A DNA stretch of 64,000 nucleotides. It comes from Sulfurisoma sp963709555 (GTDB taxonomy: Bacteria; Pseudomonadota; Gammaproteobacteria; Burkholderiales; Rhodocyclaceae). The notes below the pieces were generated by a model. It was not told the DNA's origin, made no database searches, and was given only the letters and a program-made list of their open reading frames with translations. The stretch spans positions 166,644 through 230,643 of the forward strand of contig CAVPWR010000007.1 in NCBI GenBank assembly GCA_963709555.1, in the 5' to 3' direction. A program made the translations under genes and the position numbers. Below are positions 27,363 through 36,529 of the stretch, piece after piece (position 1 is the stretch's first letter; each line of letters opens with the position of its first letter).

Positions 27363-27880
27363 GGCGTCCACCCGTCGATCTTGAGGCGCGCCTCGATATC
27401 GTCGCGGCGCAGTTCGATCAGCGCCGGCCGGCCGTCGGCAACGTCGAGGATGTCGATGCGCCAGCCGTCGACCTGGAAAGTCGGCTCTGGCGGCACGGTG
27501 GCGAGCCAGCGCGGCAGGTTGGACAGCGGCAGCCGGGCGCCTAAGGCGCGCTCGGCCAAACCCTCCCAGTCGGGCGCGGTGATTATCTTCCGGTCTGCCA
27601 TGAGCAGCCGCGCGCCGTTCTCGTCGCGCGTGAGTTCGGCCAGCCCCTGGCCGAGCGGACCGCTGAGGAAGATTTCGTCGCGCGCTGCCTCGTGCCGCCA
27701 GCTGATGCCGACGTGGTGCAGCGTCTCGCCCTGTCGCACCGAGAGACGGCCTTCAAGGGAGAAGCTGCCTTCGGCAACGGTTGCTGTTAATGGTGCGACA
27801 GCCGGGGGCGGCAGCGAGGCACAGGCGGAGAGCAGCGCAGCACAGAAGGGCAGCAGACGGCGCAGGCGCAGAAGGATCAA
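27359..27880 (-). CDS. lolB: outer-membrane lipoprotein insertion protein LolB
   Basis: Receives lipoproteins from LolA and inserts them into the outer membrane. The 173-residue product starts at a TTG that overlaps the TPR-gene stop (TTGA). It has a lipoprotein signal with lipobox LSAC, then FSLEGRLSVRQGETLHHVGISWRH and GPLGQGLAELTRDENGARL, typical of LolB. It is coupled to the TPR gene upstream and linked through a micro-ORF to ispE. Confidence 0.93.
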   Translation of the reverse strand: MILLRLRRLLPFCAALLSACASLPPPAVAPLTATVAEGSFSLEGRLSVRQGETLHHVGISWRHEAARDEIFLSGPLGQGLAELTRDENGARLLMADRKIITAPDWEGLAERALGARLPLSNLPRWLATVPPEPTFQVDGWRIDILDVADGRPALIELRRDDIEARLKIDGWTP

Positions 27881-29595
27881 GGCTGGAAGCGCTTGATGGT
27901 GGCCGTCAGCACATCGTTGCCGGGATGAGCCTTGGCGGCTTCGGTCCAGGTTTTTGTGGCATCGTCGCGGCGGCCCAGCGCCCACATCACCTCGCCGAGA
28001 TGGGCCGCGATCTCGGGATCGGGACGAATGGCGAAGGCGCGCTGCAGCGTATCGAGCGCCTTCGCCGCCTCGCCACGGCGGAATTGCACCCAGCCCTTGG
28101 AATCGAGGATGAAGGGATCGTCGGGTGCCAGCACCAGTGCCTGGTCGATCAGCTGCTGCGCCTCGTCGAGGCGCAGGTTGCGTTCGACCAGCGAGTAGCC
28201 GAGGGCATTGAGGGCATGGGCATGGTCGGGCTTAAGCTGCAGCAGGCGCTTGAGGCGCGCTTCGAAGATGTCGAAGTGGCCCAGACGTTCGGCCACAAGC
28301 GCCGATTCGTAGAGCAGTTCGGTCTGGTCGGGCTGCGCCGCCAGACCTGCGTCGAGCACCGCAAGCGCATCTGCAGCGCGGCCGGCCTCTCGCAGCAGCT
28401 GCGCCTCGCCGATCAGCAGCCTGACTGCGTATTCCGGATGCCTCGCCCGCGCCGCCTGCAGATGGCTCTGCGCGGCATCCAGCTTGTCCTGCTTGCTCAA
28501 CACATAGGCCTGGCGCAGGCGCGCCGCGGCAAACTGGTCGCCTGGCCCGATCTCCTCGTACCACTTGGCGGCTTCGTCCCAGCGCTTCTCGTCTTCGGCC
28601 ATCTGGCCGAGGTAGAGGCGCACGCTGTCCGCGTCGGCGAAGTCGAGCTCCAGCAGCCGGCGAAAATGGCGCTCGGCTTCGCGCGGCTCCTGCTGCTGGT
28701 AGGAGAGCACGCCGAGGGCGTAGAGCGTCTCGGTGTCGTCGGGCTTGGCGGCAAGCAGCACGGCGAACTCGCGCCGCGCCTCGGCATAGCGCTTTTCCGC
28801 CACGAGCATTCGCGCCAGTGCCTGCCGCAGGTCGAGCGAGGCCGGATGCTGGCTTACGAAGCGGTGCAGGGTCTCGATCGCCTCGGTGCGGGGCTGCAGC
28901 TGGCTCTTCAGCAGCGCGGCCTGTTCCCAGTCGGGGCGCAACGCCACGGCGCGCTCGGCCTCGCCCAGCGCCCGCGTCGCGTCCTGCGCGCCGTGGGCGG
29001 CCACGGCACGGGCGAAGTGTGCCTCGGCGACGCCCAGGTAGGGCGTCGTGACCTGCTCGACGATGGCCAGCACCTGGCGCTTGTCCGGCAGGCGGGACAG
29101 CGCCCGGTTGAGCTGCAGCAGCGCATTCGGCAGGTTGCCCCCCTCGGCGGCGAGCTGGCGCGCGATATGCTCGGCCAGATCCTCGGGACGGGCGCCGGCC
29201 GAGAGCAGGCTGGTCACCATCTGCCGCGCCTGGGTGGATGCGGGATCGAGCTCTGCCCAGAGCCGCGCGGCGTCGAGCGCCACTTCGTAGCGCCTTGCGA
29301 ACAGGGCGACCTGCGCCGCCCGCTGGGCGATGCGCGGATCGCGCGTGCTGCGGGCGAGGTCGCGGTAGGCGTCGACCGCCAGCTTGATGTTGCCGCGGCT
29401 GCCGGCGATCTCGGCCAGCAGGAACTGGTAGAGGATCTGCGGCGTGAGTTCCTGCGCCGGCAGCGGCGAAACCGGAACCTTGGGTTCGGCGGAATCCGGC
29501 ACGGGGGTCGCGACCGCCTCGCCCTCCTGCTGCGCGACAGCCGTGCCCGCGCCAAGAGCGGCGGCAAGAAGTAAGGGCAGAAGGCAGCGTTTCAT
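27877..29595 (-). CDS. exported tetratricopeptide repeat protein
   Basis: 572 residues with a signal peptide (LLPLLLAAALGAGTAVA), then repeated TPR helices almost to the end (for example ALGVLSYQQQEPREAERHFRRLLELD and ALNALGYSLVERNLRLDEAQQLIDQALVLAPDD). Such proteins sit upstream of lolB in many betaproteobacteria, and a scaffold role in envelope biogenesis is likely. The specific partner is unknown. It is divergent from mutM. Confidence 0.9.
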   Translation of the reverse strand: MKRCLLPLLLAAALGAGTAVAQQEGEAVATPVPDSAEPKVPVSPLPAQELTPQILYQFLLAEIAGSRGNIKLAVDAYRDLARSTRDPRIAQRAAQVALFARRYEVALDAARLWAELDPASTQARQMVTSLLSAGARPEDLAEHIARQLAAEGGNLPNALLQLNRALSRLPDKRQVLAIVEQVTTPYLGVAEAHFARAVAAHGAQDATRALGEAERAVALRPDWEQAALLKSQLQPRTEAIETLHRFVSQHPASLDLRQALARMLVAEKRYAEARREFAVLLAAKPDDTETLYALGVLSYQQQEPREAERHFRRLLELDFADADSVRLYLGQMAEDEKRWDEAAKWYEEIGPGDQFAAARLRQAYVLSKQDKLDAAQSHLQAARARHPEYAVRLLIGEAQLLREAGRAADALAVLDAGLAAQPDQTELLYESALVAERLGHFDIFEARLKRLLQLKPDHAHALNALGYSLVERNLRLDEAQQLIDQALVLAPDDPFILDSKGWVQFRRGEAAKALDTLQRAFAIRPDPEIAAHLGEVMWALGRRDDATKTWTEAAKAHPGNDVLTATIKRFQP

Positions 29596-29686
29596 GGCGG
29601 GAGAATGGGAAAGCGGATCGGCTCCGATAAGATGGCGGATGTTAGCAGTTTCACAAGTGCGCTGCCCTGAACCCTATTCCACACAG

Positions 29687-30499
29687 ATGCCCGAATTACC
29701 CGAAGTCGAAGTCACCCGCCGGGGGATCGCGCCGTCCCTGACGGGATGCAAGGTCACGGCGGTCACGCTGCGCTCGCCGGCGCTGCGCTACCCGCTGCCG
29801 CAGGGGTTGGGCCGGCAGCTCAAGGGGCAAACGCTCGCCGGCATCTCCCGGCGCGGCAAGTATCTGCTGCTCGATTTCGGCACGGGCACCGTGCTGCTGC
29901 ACCTGGGCATGTCGGGCACGCTGCGGCTGCTGCCACCCGCGACGCCGGCCGGCAGGCATGACCACGTCAACATCGTTTTTGGCGATCTCATGCTTCGCTT
30001 CAACGACCCACGTCGCTTTGGCGCGCTGCTGTGGCTCGAGGGCGAACCGCACGGACACCCCTTGCTCAAGGACCTGGGCATGGAACCGCTCGAGCGCGGC
30101 TTCACCGCCAAGGCATTGCATCAGCGCCTCGCCGGCCGCTCGGCGGCGATCAAGCAGGCGATCATGGACTCGCATGTCGTGGTGGGGGTGGGAAACATCT
30201 ACGCCTCGGAGAGCCTGTTCCGCGCGGGCATCGACCCGCGCAAGCCGGCGGGGAAGGTATCGGCTCCGCGGCTGGAAAGGCTGGTCGCGGCGATCAAGGA
30301 CACCCTGCGCGCGGCGATCCGCGCCGGCGGCAGCAGCCTGCGCGACTTCTTCGGTTGCGACGGCGACCCGGGGCATTTCCAGCTCGAGCACGTCGCCTAC
30401 GGGCGCGAAGGCGAACCCTGCCGCCAGTGCGGCGCGGCGATCAGGATGATCAGGCAGGGACAGCGGGCGACTTACTACTGCCCCAAGTGCCAACACTGA
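29687..30499 (+). CDS. mutM: formamidopyrimidine-DNA glycosylase
   Basis: Removes 8-oxoguanine and related lesions (bifunctional glycosylase/lyase). The 270-residue product starts with the catalytic PELPEVE, has the H2TH region with VVGVGNIYASESLFRAGI, and a C-terminal zinc finger Cx2C-x16-Cx2C (CRQCG...YYCPKC). The start at 29687 places Pro at position 2 as needed for catalysis, so the longer upstream frame is excluded. Confidence 0.97.
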   Translation: MPELPEVEVTRRGIAPSLTGCKVTAVTLRSPALRYPLPQGLGRQLKGQTLAGISRRGKYLLLDFGTGTVLLHLGMSGTLRLLPPATPAGRHDHVNIVFGDLMLRFNDPRRFGALLWLEGEPHGHPLLKDLGMEPLERGFTAKALHQRLAGRSAAIKQAIMDSHVVVGVGNIYASESLFRAGIDPRKPAGKVSAPRLERLVAAIKDTLRAAIRAGGSSLRDFFGCDGDPGHFQLEHVAYGREGEPCRQCGAAIRMIRQGQRATYYCPKCQH

Positions 30500-30669
30500 C
30501 CTAGCGGTTCAGGCATGGCCGAAGGGCCGCCCCGAGGCCATGCACTAACTGGAGCACGCGGAGCGTGCGGCCCCACCGAGGAAACTACAGCGCTCCCCGT
30601 AATGGACGAGCGGTTTAGCGAGCCGCCAGTCTCCCCTTCCGCAAGGAAGGGGCTGGGGGATGGCGGGAC

Positions 30670-30918
30670 TTACTTTGCCGTAAGCTTCAAGAATTTCGCC
30701 ATCAACTGATCCTTGTTCTCGACGTGGTTCGGGTCCTCAGGGATGCAGTCGACGGGGCAGACCTCGCGGCACTGCGGCGTATCGAAGTGACCGACGCATT
30801 CGGTGCACTTGTCCGGATCGATGATGTAGATCTCGTCGCCCTGCGAAATCGCGTTGTTCGGGCATTCGGGCTCGCACACGTCGCAGTTGATGCATTCGTC
30901 GGTGATCAGCAGGGCCAT
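30670..30918 (-). CDS. 2[4Fe-4S] ferredoxin (YfhL/Alvin type)
   Basis: Small electron carrier with two clusters. The 82-residue product has the first cysteine set CINCDVCEPECP and a second with the inserted loop CTECVGHFDTPQCREVCPVDC, characteristic of the Allochromatium-type ferredoxins. A C-terminal helix follows. It sits 13 bases downstream of coaD on the same strand, as in many betaproteobacteria. Confidence 0.95.
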   Translation of the reverse strand: MALLITDECINCDVCEPECPNNAISQGDEIYIIDPDKCTECVGHFDTPQCREVCPVDCIPEDPNHVENKDQLMAKFLKLTAK

Positions 30919-30931
30919 GTCGGCTTCCTTT

Positions 30932-31426
30932 TCATGAAGATTGTTGTTGAAACTTTTCCGCGAGCCGTGCCGCCACCAGCGGGTGGACGAAGGTGGCGAC
31001 ATTGCCGCCGAGCAGGGCGATCTCGCGCACCATGGTGGCGGAGATGAACATGTACTGCTCGCCCGGCGTCAGGAACAGCGTTTCGACATCGGGATGCAGG
31101 ATGCGGTTCATGCCGGCCATCTGGAATTCGTACTCGAAGTCCGAGACCGCACGCAGGCCGCGCACGATGACCCGGGCATTGCGCTCGCGCAGGAAATTCA
31201 TCAGCAGGCCGTCGAAGCCGATGACCTTGACGTTGGGCAGGTCCTTGAGCAATTCGGACGCGATGTCGACCCGTTCCGCCAGGTCGAACAGCGGGCGCTT
31301 GCCGCGGCTCTCGGCGATGCCGACCACCACGTGCGCGAACAGCCGCGCGGCGCGGCGCACCAGATCCTCATGCCCGCGCGTGAAGGGGTCGAAGGTTCCC
31401 GGATAGACGGCAATGCCGTTATTCAT
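30932..31426 (-). CDS. coaD: pantetheine-phosphate adenylyltransferase
   Basis: Penultimate step of coenzyme A synthesis. The 164-residue product has the nucleotidyltransferase motif YPGTFDPFTRGHEDL, the RGLRAVSDFEYEFQMAGMNR segment and the ATP-binding ISATMVRE. It overlaps rsmD by 4 bases. Confidence 0.97.
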   Translation of the reverse strand: MNNGIAVYPGTFDPFTRGHEDLVRRAARLFAHVVVGIAESRGKRPLFDLAERVDIASELLKDLPNVKVIGFDGLLMNFLRERNARVIVRGLRAVSDFEYEFQMAGMNRILHPDVETLFLTPGEQYMFISATMVREIALLGGNVATFVHPLVAARLAEKFQQQSS

Positions 31427-31956
31427 GTTTTTTCCAGCAGGTGAAAATAAACTTGCCCGGCCTGTCCCTGCCTGGTGACCTGCCAGGCACCCAGCCGTTC
31501 CAGCCGGTGTTCAGCCTCGACATAGAGGCGCGCGGTCGGCGTCGTCCAGCTTTCCAGCAGCGGCGCCACCTTGTCGAGCCAGCCCCGATGATAGGGCGGA
31601 TCGAGAAACACGGTATCGTAGCGCTGCGCTGGCGAAGGGAGGAATTTTAGCGCATCGCGGCACACAGGCTCCAGCCGGTCGCAAGCAAAGGGTTCGAGGT
31701 TGCGCCGCAGCTGCTCGAAGACGCGGCGGCTCTGCTCGACGAGGGTGACGTGCGCCGCCCCACGCGAGGCGGCTTCGAGCCCGAGGATGCCGCTGCCGGC
31801 GAAGAGGTCGAGGCAAACGAAACCCGTCAGATCCTGCCCCAGCCAGTTGAACAGCGTCTCGCGCACGCGATCCGGCGTCGGCCGCAGTCCCTCCGCATCG
31901 GCGACCTGGATCAGGCGGCTGCGCCACTCGCCGCCGGTGATGCGAATTCGTGCCAA
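31423..31956 (-). CDS. rsmD: 16S rRNA (guanine-N2-)-methyltransferase RsmD
   Basis: Methylates G966 of 16S rRNA. The 177-residue product begins MARIRITGGEWRSRLI and contains GLRPTPDRVRETLFNWL, the SAM loop CLDLFAGSGILGLEAASRGA and the catalytic motif DPPY (FLDPPYHRG). It lies one base downstream of the M16 peptidase stop region and is coupled to coaD. Confidence 0.95.
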   Translation of the reverse strand: MARIRITGGEWRSRLIQVADAEGLRPTPDRVRETLFNWLGQDLTGFVCLDLFAGSGILGLEAASRGAAHVTLVEQSRRVFEQLRRNLEPFACDRLEPVCRDALKFLPSPAQRYDTVFLDPPYHRGWLDKVAPLLESWTTPTARLYVEAEHRLERLGAWQVTRQGQAGQVYFHLLEKT

Positions 31957-31957
31957 C

Positions 31958-33241
31958 TCAATCCGCCGCGACGATCACCGTGACCAAGTGCTCCGGCTTC
32001 ACATGGCGGGCGAAGGCCGCCTTGATGTCGGACACCGTCACCGCATTGATTTTCGCCGGGAAGTCGTCGAGGTAGGTCAGCGGCAGGCCGTAGAAGCCGA
32101 TGCTCGAGAGGTAGCCGAGGATCTTGGCATTGCTGTCGATGCGCAGCGCCAGGCCGTCGACGAGGTTTTTCTTGGCGGCGGCCAGTTCCTTCGCGGTCGG
32201 GCCCTCGGCGAGGAACTTCGCCAGGACTTCCTCGACCACCTTGATCGCCTCACCCGCCTGCTCGCGCTTGGTCTGCAGCCCGATCTCGAATGGGCCCTCG
32301 AGCTTGCGCGGCGCGAAGTAGGAATAGACGCTGTAGGCATAGCCGCGCTTTTCCCGCACCTCCTGCATCAGCCGCGAGACGAAGCCGCCGCCGCCGAGCA
32401 CGTAGTTGCCGAGCAGCAGCGCGTAGTAGTCGGGGTCGGTGCGGGCGATGGCCGGCGCGCCGATGTGGATGTGCGACTGGCTTGCCGGGTGGGCGATCTT
32501 CACCGTCCCGCGCACGGGCTTCGCCACCGGCGGGATGGTCACGTCGGCCTTGCCCGCAGGCAGCGCTTCGGTCAGGCGCTGGGCGATGGCCTCGGCCTCG
32601 CCACGCGAGACGTCGCCGATGATGGATACCACCGCGCGCTTCGCCGCGTAGTTGTCGCGGTGGAAGGCGACCAGATCATCGCGGCCGATGCGCTCGACGC
32701 TCTCCACCGTCGCGCTCGCGCCGTAGGCATGTCCGGGGTAGATCGCGGCGGCGAAGCGCTTGGCGGCGACACTGTCGGGACGGGTGTCAGCCTCGCGGAT
32801 GCCGGCGATGGTGCGCCCCTTCTCGCGCACCAGCACGCTCCCGGGAAAAGTCGGCGCCGACAGCACGATGCGCAGCAGATCCAGCGCGGCCTCGCGCTCG
32901 GCCTGCGAGGACAGCGTGCGCAACGACATGCCGGCGCGGTCGGCATCGGCGGAGCCGCTCATGCGCGCGCCGATATCGACCAGCTTCGCCGAAATCTTCT
33001 CCTCGTCGAGATTGCCGGCGCCGGCTTCGAGCAGCGCGCGGGTGAGGTCGGCCACGCCGGTCTTGTCGGCCGGCCCGTAGGCCGTGCCGGCGGCGAAGTT
33101 TACCGAGACATCGAGGATGGGCAGAACGCGGGTTTCGACGAAATAGACGCGGGCGCCGGAGGGGGCGACCCAGTGTTCGATTTTCGGCGCGGCGTGGGCC
33201 GCGGTGACGAAGAAGGCAAGGAGGAACAGTATTTTCTTCAT
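31958..33241 (-). CDS. M16 family peptidase-like protein, catalytic motif lost
   Basis: Exported protein of 427 residues with the M16 fold and a signal peptide (MKKILFLLAFFVTAAHA). The zinc-binding HxxEH box is replaced by LTRALLEAG (about residues 65-73), so it should be proteolytically inactive. The C-terminal half keeps the family stretch FVSRLMQEVREKRGYAYSVYS. It follows an active M16 gene, and active/inactive pairs in this family usually form heterodimers. Confidence 0.92.
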   Translation of the reverse strand: MKKILFLLAFFVTAAHAAPKIEHWVAPSGARVYFVETRVLPILDVSVNFAAGTAYGPADKTGVADLTRALLEAGAGNLDEEKISAKLVDIGARMSGSADADRAGMSLRTLSSQAEREAALDLLRIVLSAPTFPGSVLVREKGRTIAGIREADTRPDSVAAKRFAAAIYPGHAYGASATVESVERIGRDDLVAFHRDNYAAKRAVVSIIGDVSRGEAEAIAQRLTEALPAGKADVTIPPVAKPVRGTVKIAHPASQSHIHIGAPAIARTDPDYYALLLGNYVLGGGGFVSRLMQEVREKRGYAYSVYSYFAPRKLEGPFEIGLQTKREQAGEAIKVVEEVLAKFLAEGPTAKELAAAKKNLVDGLALRIDSNAKILGYLSSIGFYGLPLTYLDDFPAKINAVTVSDIKAAFARHVKPEHLVTVIVAAD

Positions 33242-33254
33242 GGCCGCGTCCTCG

Positions 33255-34697
33255 TCAGTGGCGTGTCGCCATCGCCGACTTTTTCGGCTTGGCCTGGTCG
33301 GGCGGCAAGGGGTCGAGCACGGCGACGGTCAGGGTGTCGTCGTTGAAATATTTCCTCGCCACGGCCTGTACTTCCCCTACGGTCACGCCGCGGATCTTCT
33401 CCAGCAGCTTGTCGATGTCCTGCCACTTGTGGCCGGCGGCCTCGATCCCGCCGATTTCCATGGCCTGGGCCATCATCGAGTCGCGCTTGTAGACCTGGCT
33501 GGCGATGGTCTGAGTCTTCACCCGCGCGAGCTCCTCGGGCGAGACGCCCTCCTCGGCGACGCGCTTCACTTCGTCACGCAGCGCGGCCTCGAGCTCGGGC
33601 ACCGTCTTTCCCTCGGCGGGCTGGCCGTCGAGCATGAACATTGCCTCGCCGCGCAGCGTGCCGCCGTCGTAGCCGGCGCCGGCCGACTGGGCGATCTTCG
33701 AGCCGCGCACGAGGTTCTTCGAGAAGCGCGCCGCGTCATGGCCGTCGAGCACCGTCGCCAGCACTTCGAGTGCATAGGGCTCGCGATCCTTGTTTACGTC
33801 ATTGAGCTTAGGCACCTTCCAAGCCATCAAAAGGTAAGGCAGCTTGGCCGGCGCCTTGACGGTGACGCGCTTGATGCCGGCCTGTGCCGGCTCGTTTTGC
33901 GGCTTGCGTTCCGGCAGGGTCCGTGGCTTGATCCTGCCGTAGGTTTTCTCGGCGAGCCTGAACACCTGCTGGTGATCGACGTCGCCGACCACCACGACAT
34001 AGGCGTTGACCGGCGTGTACCAGCTGCGATACCAGTCCTGCGCATCCTTCCAGTTCATATGTTCGAGATCGTCCATCCAGCCGATGACGGGGCGGCGGTA
34101 GGGGTGGGCCTGGAAGGCGGCGGAGCGCATCGCCTCGTAGACCAGCGACTGCGGATTGTCCTCGGTGCGCATGCGCCGCTCTTCCATCACCACTTTGATC
34201 TCCTGCTCGAATTCCCTGGCGGTGAGCTGCAGGTTGCTCATGCGGTCGGCCTCTAGCTCCATCATGCGCGGCAAGGCGCGGTTGGGCACGATCTGGAAGT
34301 AGGCGGTGTAGTCGAGGCTGGTGAAGGCGTTGTCGCGGCCGCCGGCCTCGGCGACGATCTTGTTGAACTCGCCGGCGGCGAGCTTCTTCGTGCCCTTGAA
34401 CATCATGTGCTCGAGCACGTGGGCGACACCCGAGGTGCCGTCCTTCTCGTCCATGGCGCCAGCGCGGTACCAGATCATATGCACGGCGGTCGGCGCGCGG
34501 CGGTCTTCCTTGACGATCACGCGCAGGCCGTTGGCCAGCTTCGTTTCGAAGGGATTGGCAAAAGTGACGCCTGCGGCGCCCAACAAGACAGCCTGCGTCA
34601 AGAAAAGCAATGCCGCCTTTCGGCGGCGCGTTGTCGGCGCCGGCGACACGGCGATCAGCGTCGCGACCAGCGCAAGCAGTGGGGCAGGCTTCGTCAT
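33255..34697 (-). CDS. M16 family zinc metallopeptidase, active subunit
   Basis: Exported insulinase-family peptidase of 480 residues. The HxxEH motif is intact in GVAHVLEHMMFKGT and followed by DNAFTSLDYTAYFQ. N-terminal hydrophobic segments suggest export or membrane anchoring. The very C-terminal residues (KKSAMATRH) are encoded by a degenerate copy of the dispersed repeat (33261-33284). It is divergent from ftsY. Confidence 0.93.
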   Translation of the reverse strand: MTKPAPLLALVATLIAVSPAPTTRRRKAALLFLTQAVLLGAAGVTFANPFETKLANGLRVIVKEDRRAPTAVHMIWYRAGAMDEKDGTSGVAHVLEHMMFKGTKKLAAGEFNKIVAEAGGRDNAFTSLDYTAYFQIVPNRALPRMMELEADRMSNLQLTAREFEQEIKVVMEERRMRTEDNPQSLVYEAMRSAAFQAHPYRRPVIGWMDDLEHMNWKDAQDWYRSWYTPVNAYVVVVGDVDHQQVFRLAEKTYGRIKPRTLPERKPQNEPAQAGIKRVTVKAPAKLPYLLMAWKVPKLNDVNKDREPYALEVLATVLDGHDAARFSKNLVRGSKIAQSAGAGYDGGTLRGEAMFMLDGQPAEGKTVPELEAALRDEVKRVAEEGVSPEELARVKTQTIASQVYKRDSMMAQAMEIGGIEAAGHKWQDIDKLLEKIRGVTVGEVQAVARKYFNDDTLTVAVLDPLPPDQAKPKKSAMATRH

Positions 34698-34785
34698 GGG
34701 GTGGTAAGGGCCTCTGTTAGAATGGTTTTTTGCTATTTTTCGCGTCGCGCATCATAGCGCGGCCCACGTCTGACACCCACTCCCC

Positions 34786-35760
34786 ATGTTTGGTTTCCTG
34801 AAGAAAGGCGAGGCGTCCGCCGCGCCGGAAGAAAAGAAGCCCTCCTGGGCCGAGCGCCTCAAGGTCGGCCTGGCCAAGACCCGCGCCGCGCTCAACACCC
34901 CGCTGGGCGAGCTGTTCTCCCGCGCCCGCATCGACGACGAGCTGCTCGAGGACCTCGAATCCACGCTGTTGCAGGCGGACTGCGGCATCGAAGCGACGCA
35001 ATGGCTGCTCGACGAACTCAAGGCCCGGGTCAAACGCGAGAAGATCGAATCGCCAGCCCTGCTGCAGCAGGCGCTGACCGAATTGCTCGAGCAATTGCTC
35101 GCCCCGCTGGATAAGCCGATCGATTTCGCCAGCCATCGGCCCTTCATCATCATGGTCGCCGGCATCAACGGCTCGGGCAAGACCACCTCGATCGGCAAGC
35201 TGGCCCACCACTTCCAGGCGCAGGGCAGGAGCGTACTGCTGGCCGCCGGCGACACTTTCCGCGCCGCGGCGCGCGAGCAACTGATGACCTGGGGCGAACG
35301 CAACAACGTGACGGTGATTGCCCAGGAATCGGGCGATCCGGCCGCCGTGGTGTTCGACGCCATCAACGCGGCGAAGGCGCGCAACATCGACGTCGTGCTG
35401 GCCGACACCGCCGGCCGCCTGCCGACGCAACTGCACCTGATGGAGGAGATCGCCAAGGTGCGGCGCGTAGTGCAGAAGGCGGATCCCTCCGGCCCGCACG
35501 AGGTTCTGCTGGTGCTGGACGCCAACATCGGCCAGAACGCGATCGCCCAGGTCAAGGCCTTCGACAAGGCCATCGGCGTCACCGGCCTGGTGGTCACCAA
35601 GCTCGACGGCACGGCCAAGGGCGGCGTGCTCGCCGCCATCGCCCGGCAATGCCCCAAGCCTGTGCGCTACATCGGCGTCGGCGAGGGCATCGAGGACCTG
35701 CAGCCCTTCCACGTCGGCGAATTCGTCGGCGCCCTGTTCGAGAACCCGGCCAGGCCGTGA
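34786..35760 (+). CDS. ftsY: signal recognition particle receptor FtsY
   Basis: SRP receptor GTPase that delivers ribosomes to the translocon. The 324-residue product has a short acidic/Lys N-terminal region, an N domain, and a G domain with GINGSGKTTSIGKLA, DTAGRLPTQ, TKLDGTAKGG and the C-terminal IGVGEGIEDLQPF. It overlaps ftsE by 4 bases. Confidence 0.97.
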   Translation: MFGFLKKGEASAAPEEKKPSWAERLKVGLAKTRAALNTPLGELFSRARIDDELLEDLESTLLQADCGIEATQWLLDELKARVKREKIESPALLQQALTELLEQLLAPLDKPIDFASHRPFIIMVAGINGSGKTTSIGKLAHHFQAQGRSVLLAAGDTFRAAAREQLMTWGERNNVTVIAQESGDPAAVVFDAINAAKARNIDVVLADTAGRLPTQLHLMEEIAKVRRVVQKADPSGPHEVLLVLDANIGQNAIAQVKAFDKAIGVTGLVVTKLDGTAKGGVLAAIARQCPKPVRYIGVGEGIEDLQPFHVGEFVGALFENPARP

Positions 35761-36404
35761 TCCGCTTCGACCGCGTCTCCAAGCGCTACCCACCGGGCAT
35801 CGACGCGCTTACCGACGTCAGCTTCGAGGTTGCGGCCGCGGAATTGCTGATCGTCGCGGGCCATTCGGGTGCGGGCAAGAGCACCCTGCTCAAACTCATC
35901 GCGGCGATCGAGCGGCCCAGCGGCGGCGCGGTGCTGGTCAACGGCCAGAACGTCGGCTCGCTGGCGCGGGGGGCGATTCCCTACCTGCGCCGCAACATCG
36001 GGCTGGTATTCCAGGACCAGAAGTTGCTGTTCGATCGCAGCATCTTCGACAACGTCATGTTGCCGCTGGCCATCGCCGGCTTCCCGCCGAAAGAGGCCGC
36101 TCGCCGCGTGCGCGCAGCGCTCGACAAGGTCGGCCTGCTCCCCCGCGAGAAGGCCATGCCCATCGCGCTTTCCGGCGGCGAACAGCAGCGGCTGGCCATC
36201 GCCCGCGCCGTCGTCGGCCGGCCGGGCCTGCTGCTGGCCGACGAGCCGACGGCCCACCTCGACGCCGACACCGCGCGCGATGTCGCCGCCCTCTTTCGCG
36301 AGTTCAACCAGGTCGGCGTCACCGTCGTCGTCGCCACCTACGACGACCGGCTGTTCCCCGAAGCCAGGAAGGTCACCCTCGACCATGGGAAGGTAGCGGC
36401 ATGA
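35757..36404 (+). CDS. ftsE: cell division ATP-binding protein FtsE
   Basis: ABC ATPase that with FtsX regulates septal peptidoglycan hydrolases. The 215-residue product starts at GTG overlapping the ftsY stop. It has Walker A GHSGAGKST, Q-loop VFQDQKLLFD, signature LSGGEQQR and Walker B LLLADEP. The final codons overlap a micro-ORF that occupies the unusual 118-base gap to ftsX. Confidence 0.96.
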   Translation: MIRFDRVSKRYPPGIDALTDVSFEVAAAELLIVAGHSGAGKSTLLKLIAAIERPSGGAVLVNGQNVGSLARGAIPYLRRNIGLVFQDQKLLFDRSIFDNVMLPLAIAGFPPKEAARRVRAALDKVGLLPREKAMPIALSGGEQQRLAIARAVVGRPGLLLADEPTAHLDADTARDVAALFREFNQVGVTVVVATYDDRLFPEARKVTLDHGKVAA

Positions 36405-36529
36405 GCAGGAAGCAGGGGATGCGGCGCCGCGGAGCAATTCCCCTGGCGGGACCGGCCGCGATTGCCACTGGCCGCCGACAAGATGTCAGGCTGAAAATCG
36501 CGGCGGACCCGGAGGCGGCGGCATGCTGA
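36401..36529 (+). CDS. micro-ORF linker between ftsE and ftsX
   Basis: 42-codon frame starting at an ATG that overlaps the ftsE stop (ATGA) and ending 7 bases inside ftsX. It begins MSRKQG and contains PAAIATGRR, matching the lolB/ispE linker in both sequence and position. GGAGGCGG just before the ftsX ATG is its ribosome-binding site. ftsE and ftsX normally abut or overlap, so the segment looks inserted. Confidence 0.45.
   Translation: MSRKQGMRRRGAIPLAGPAAIATGRRQDVRLKIAADPEAAAC

Noticed and set aside
31958..33241. The catalytically dead M16 protein as an unusual discovery
   Set aside because: Active/inactive M16 pairs in tandem are common in proteobacteria, so loss of HxxEH in the partner subunit is expected.
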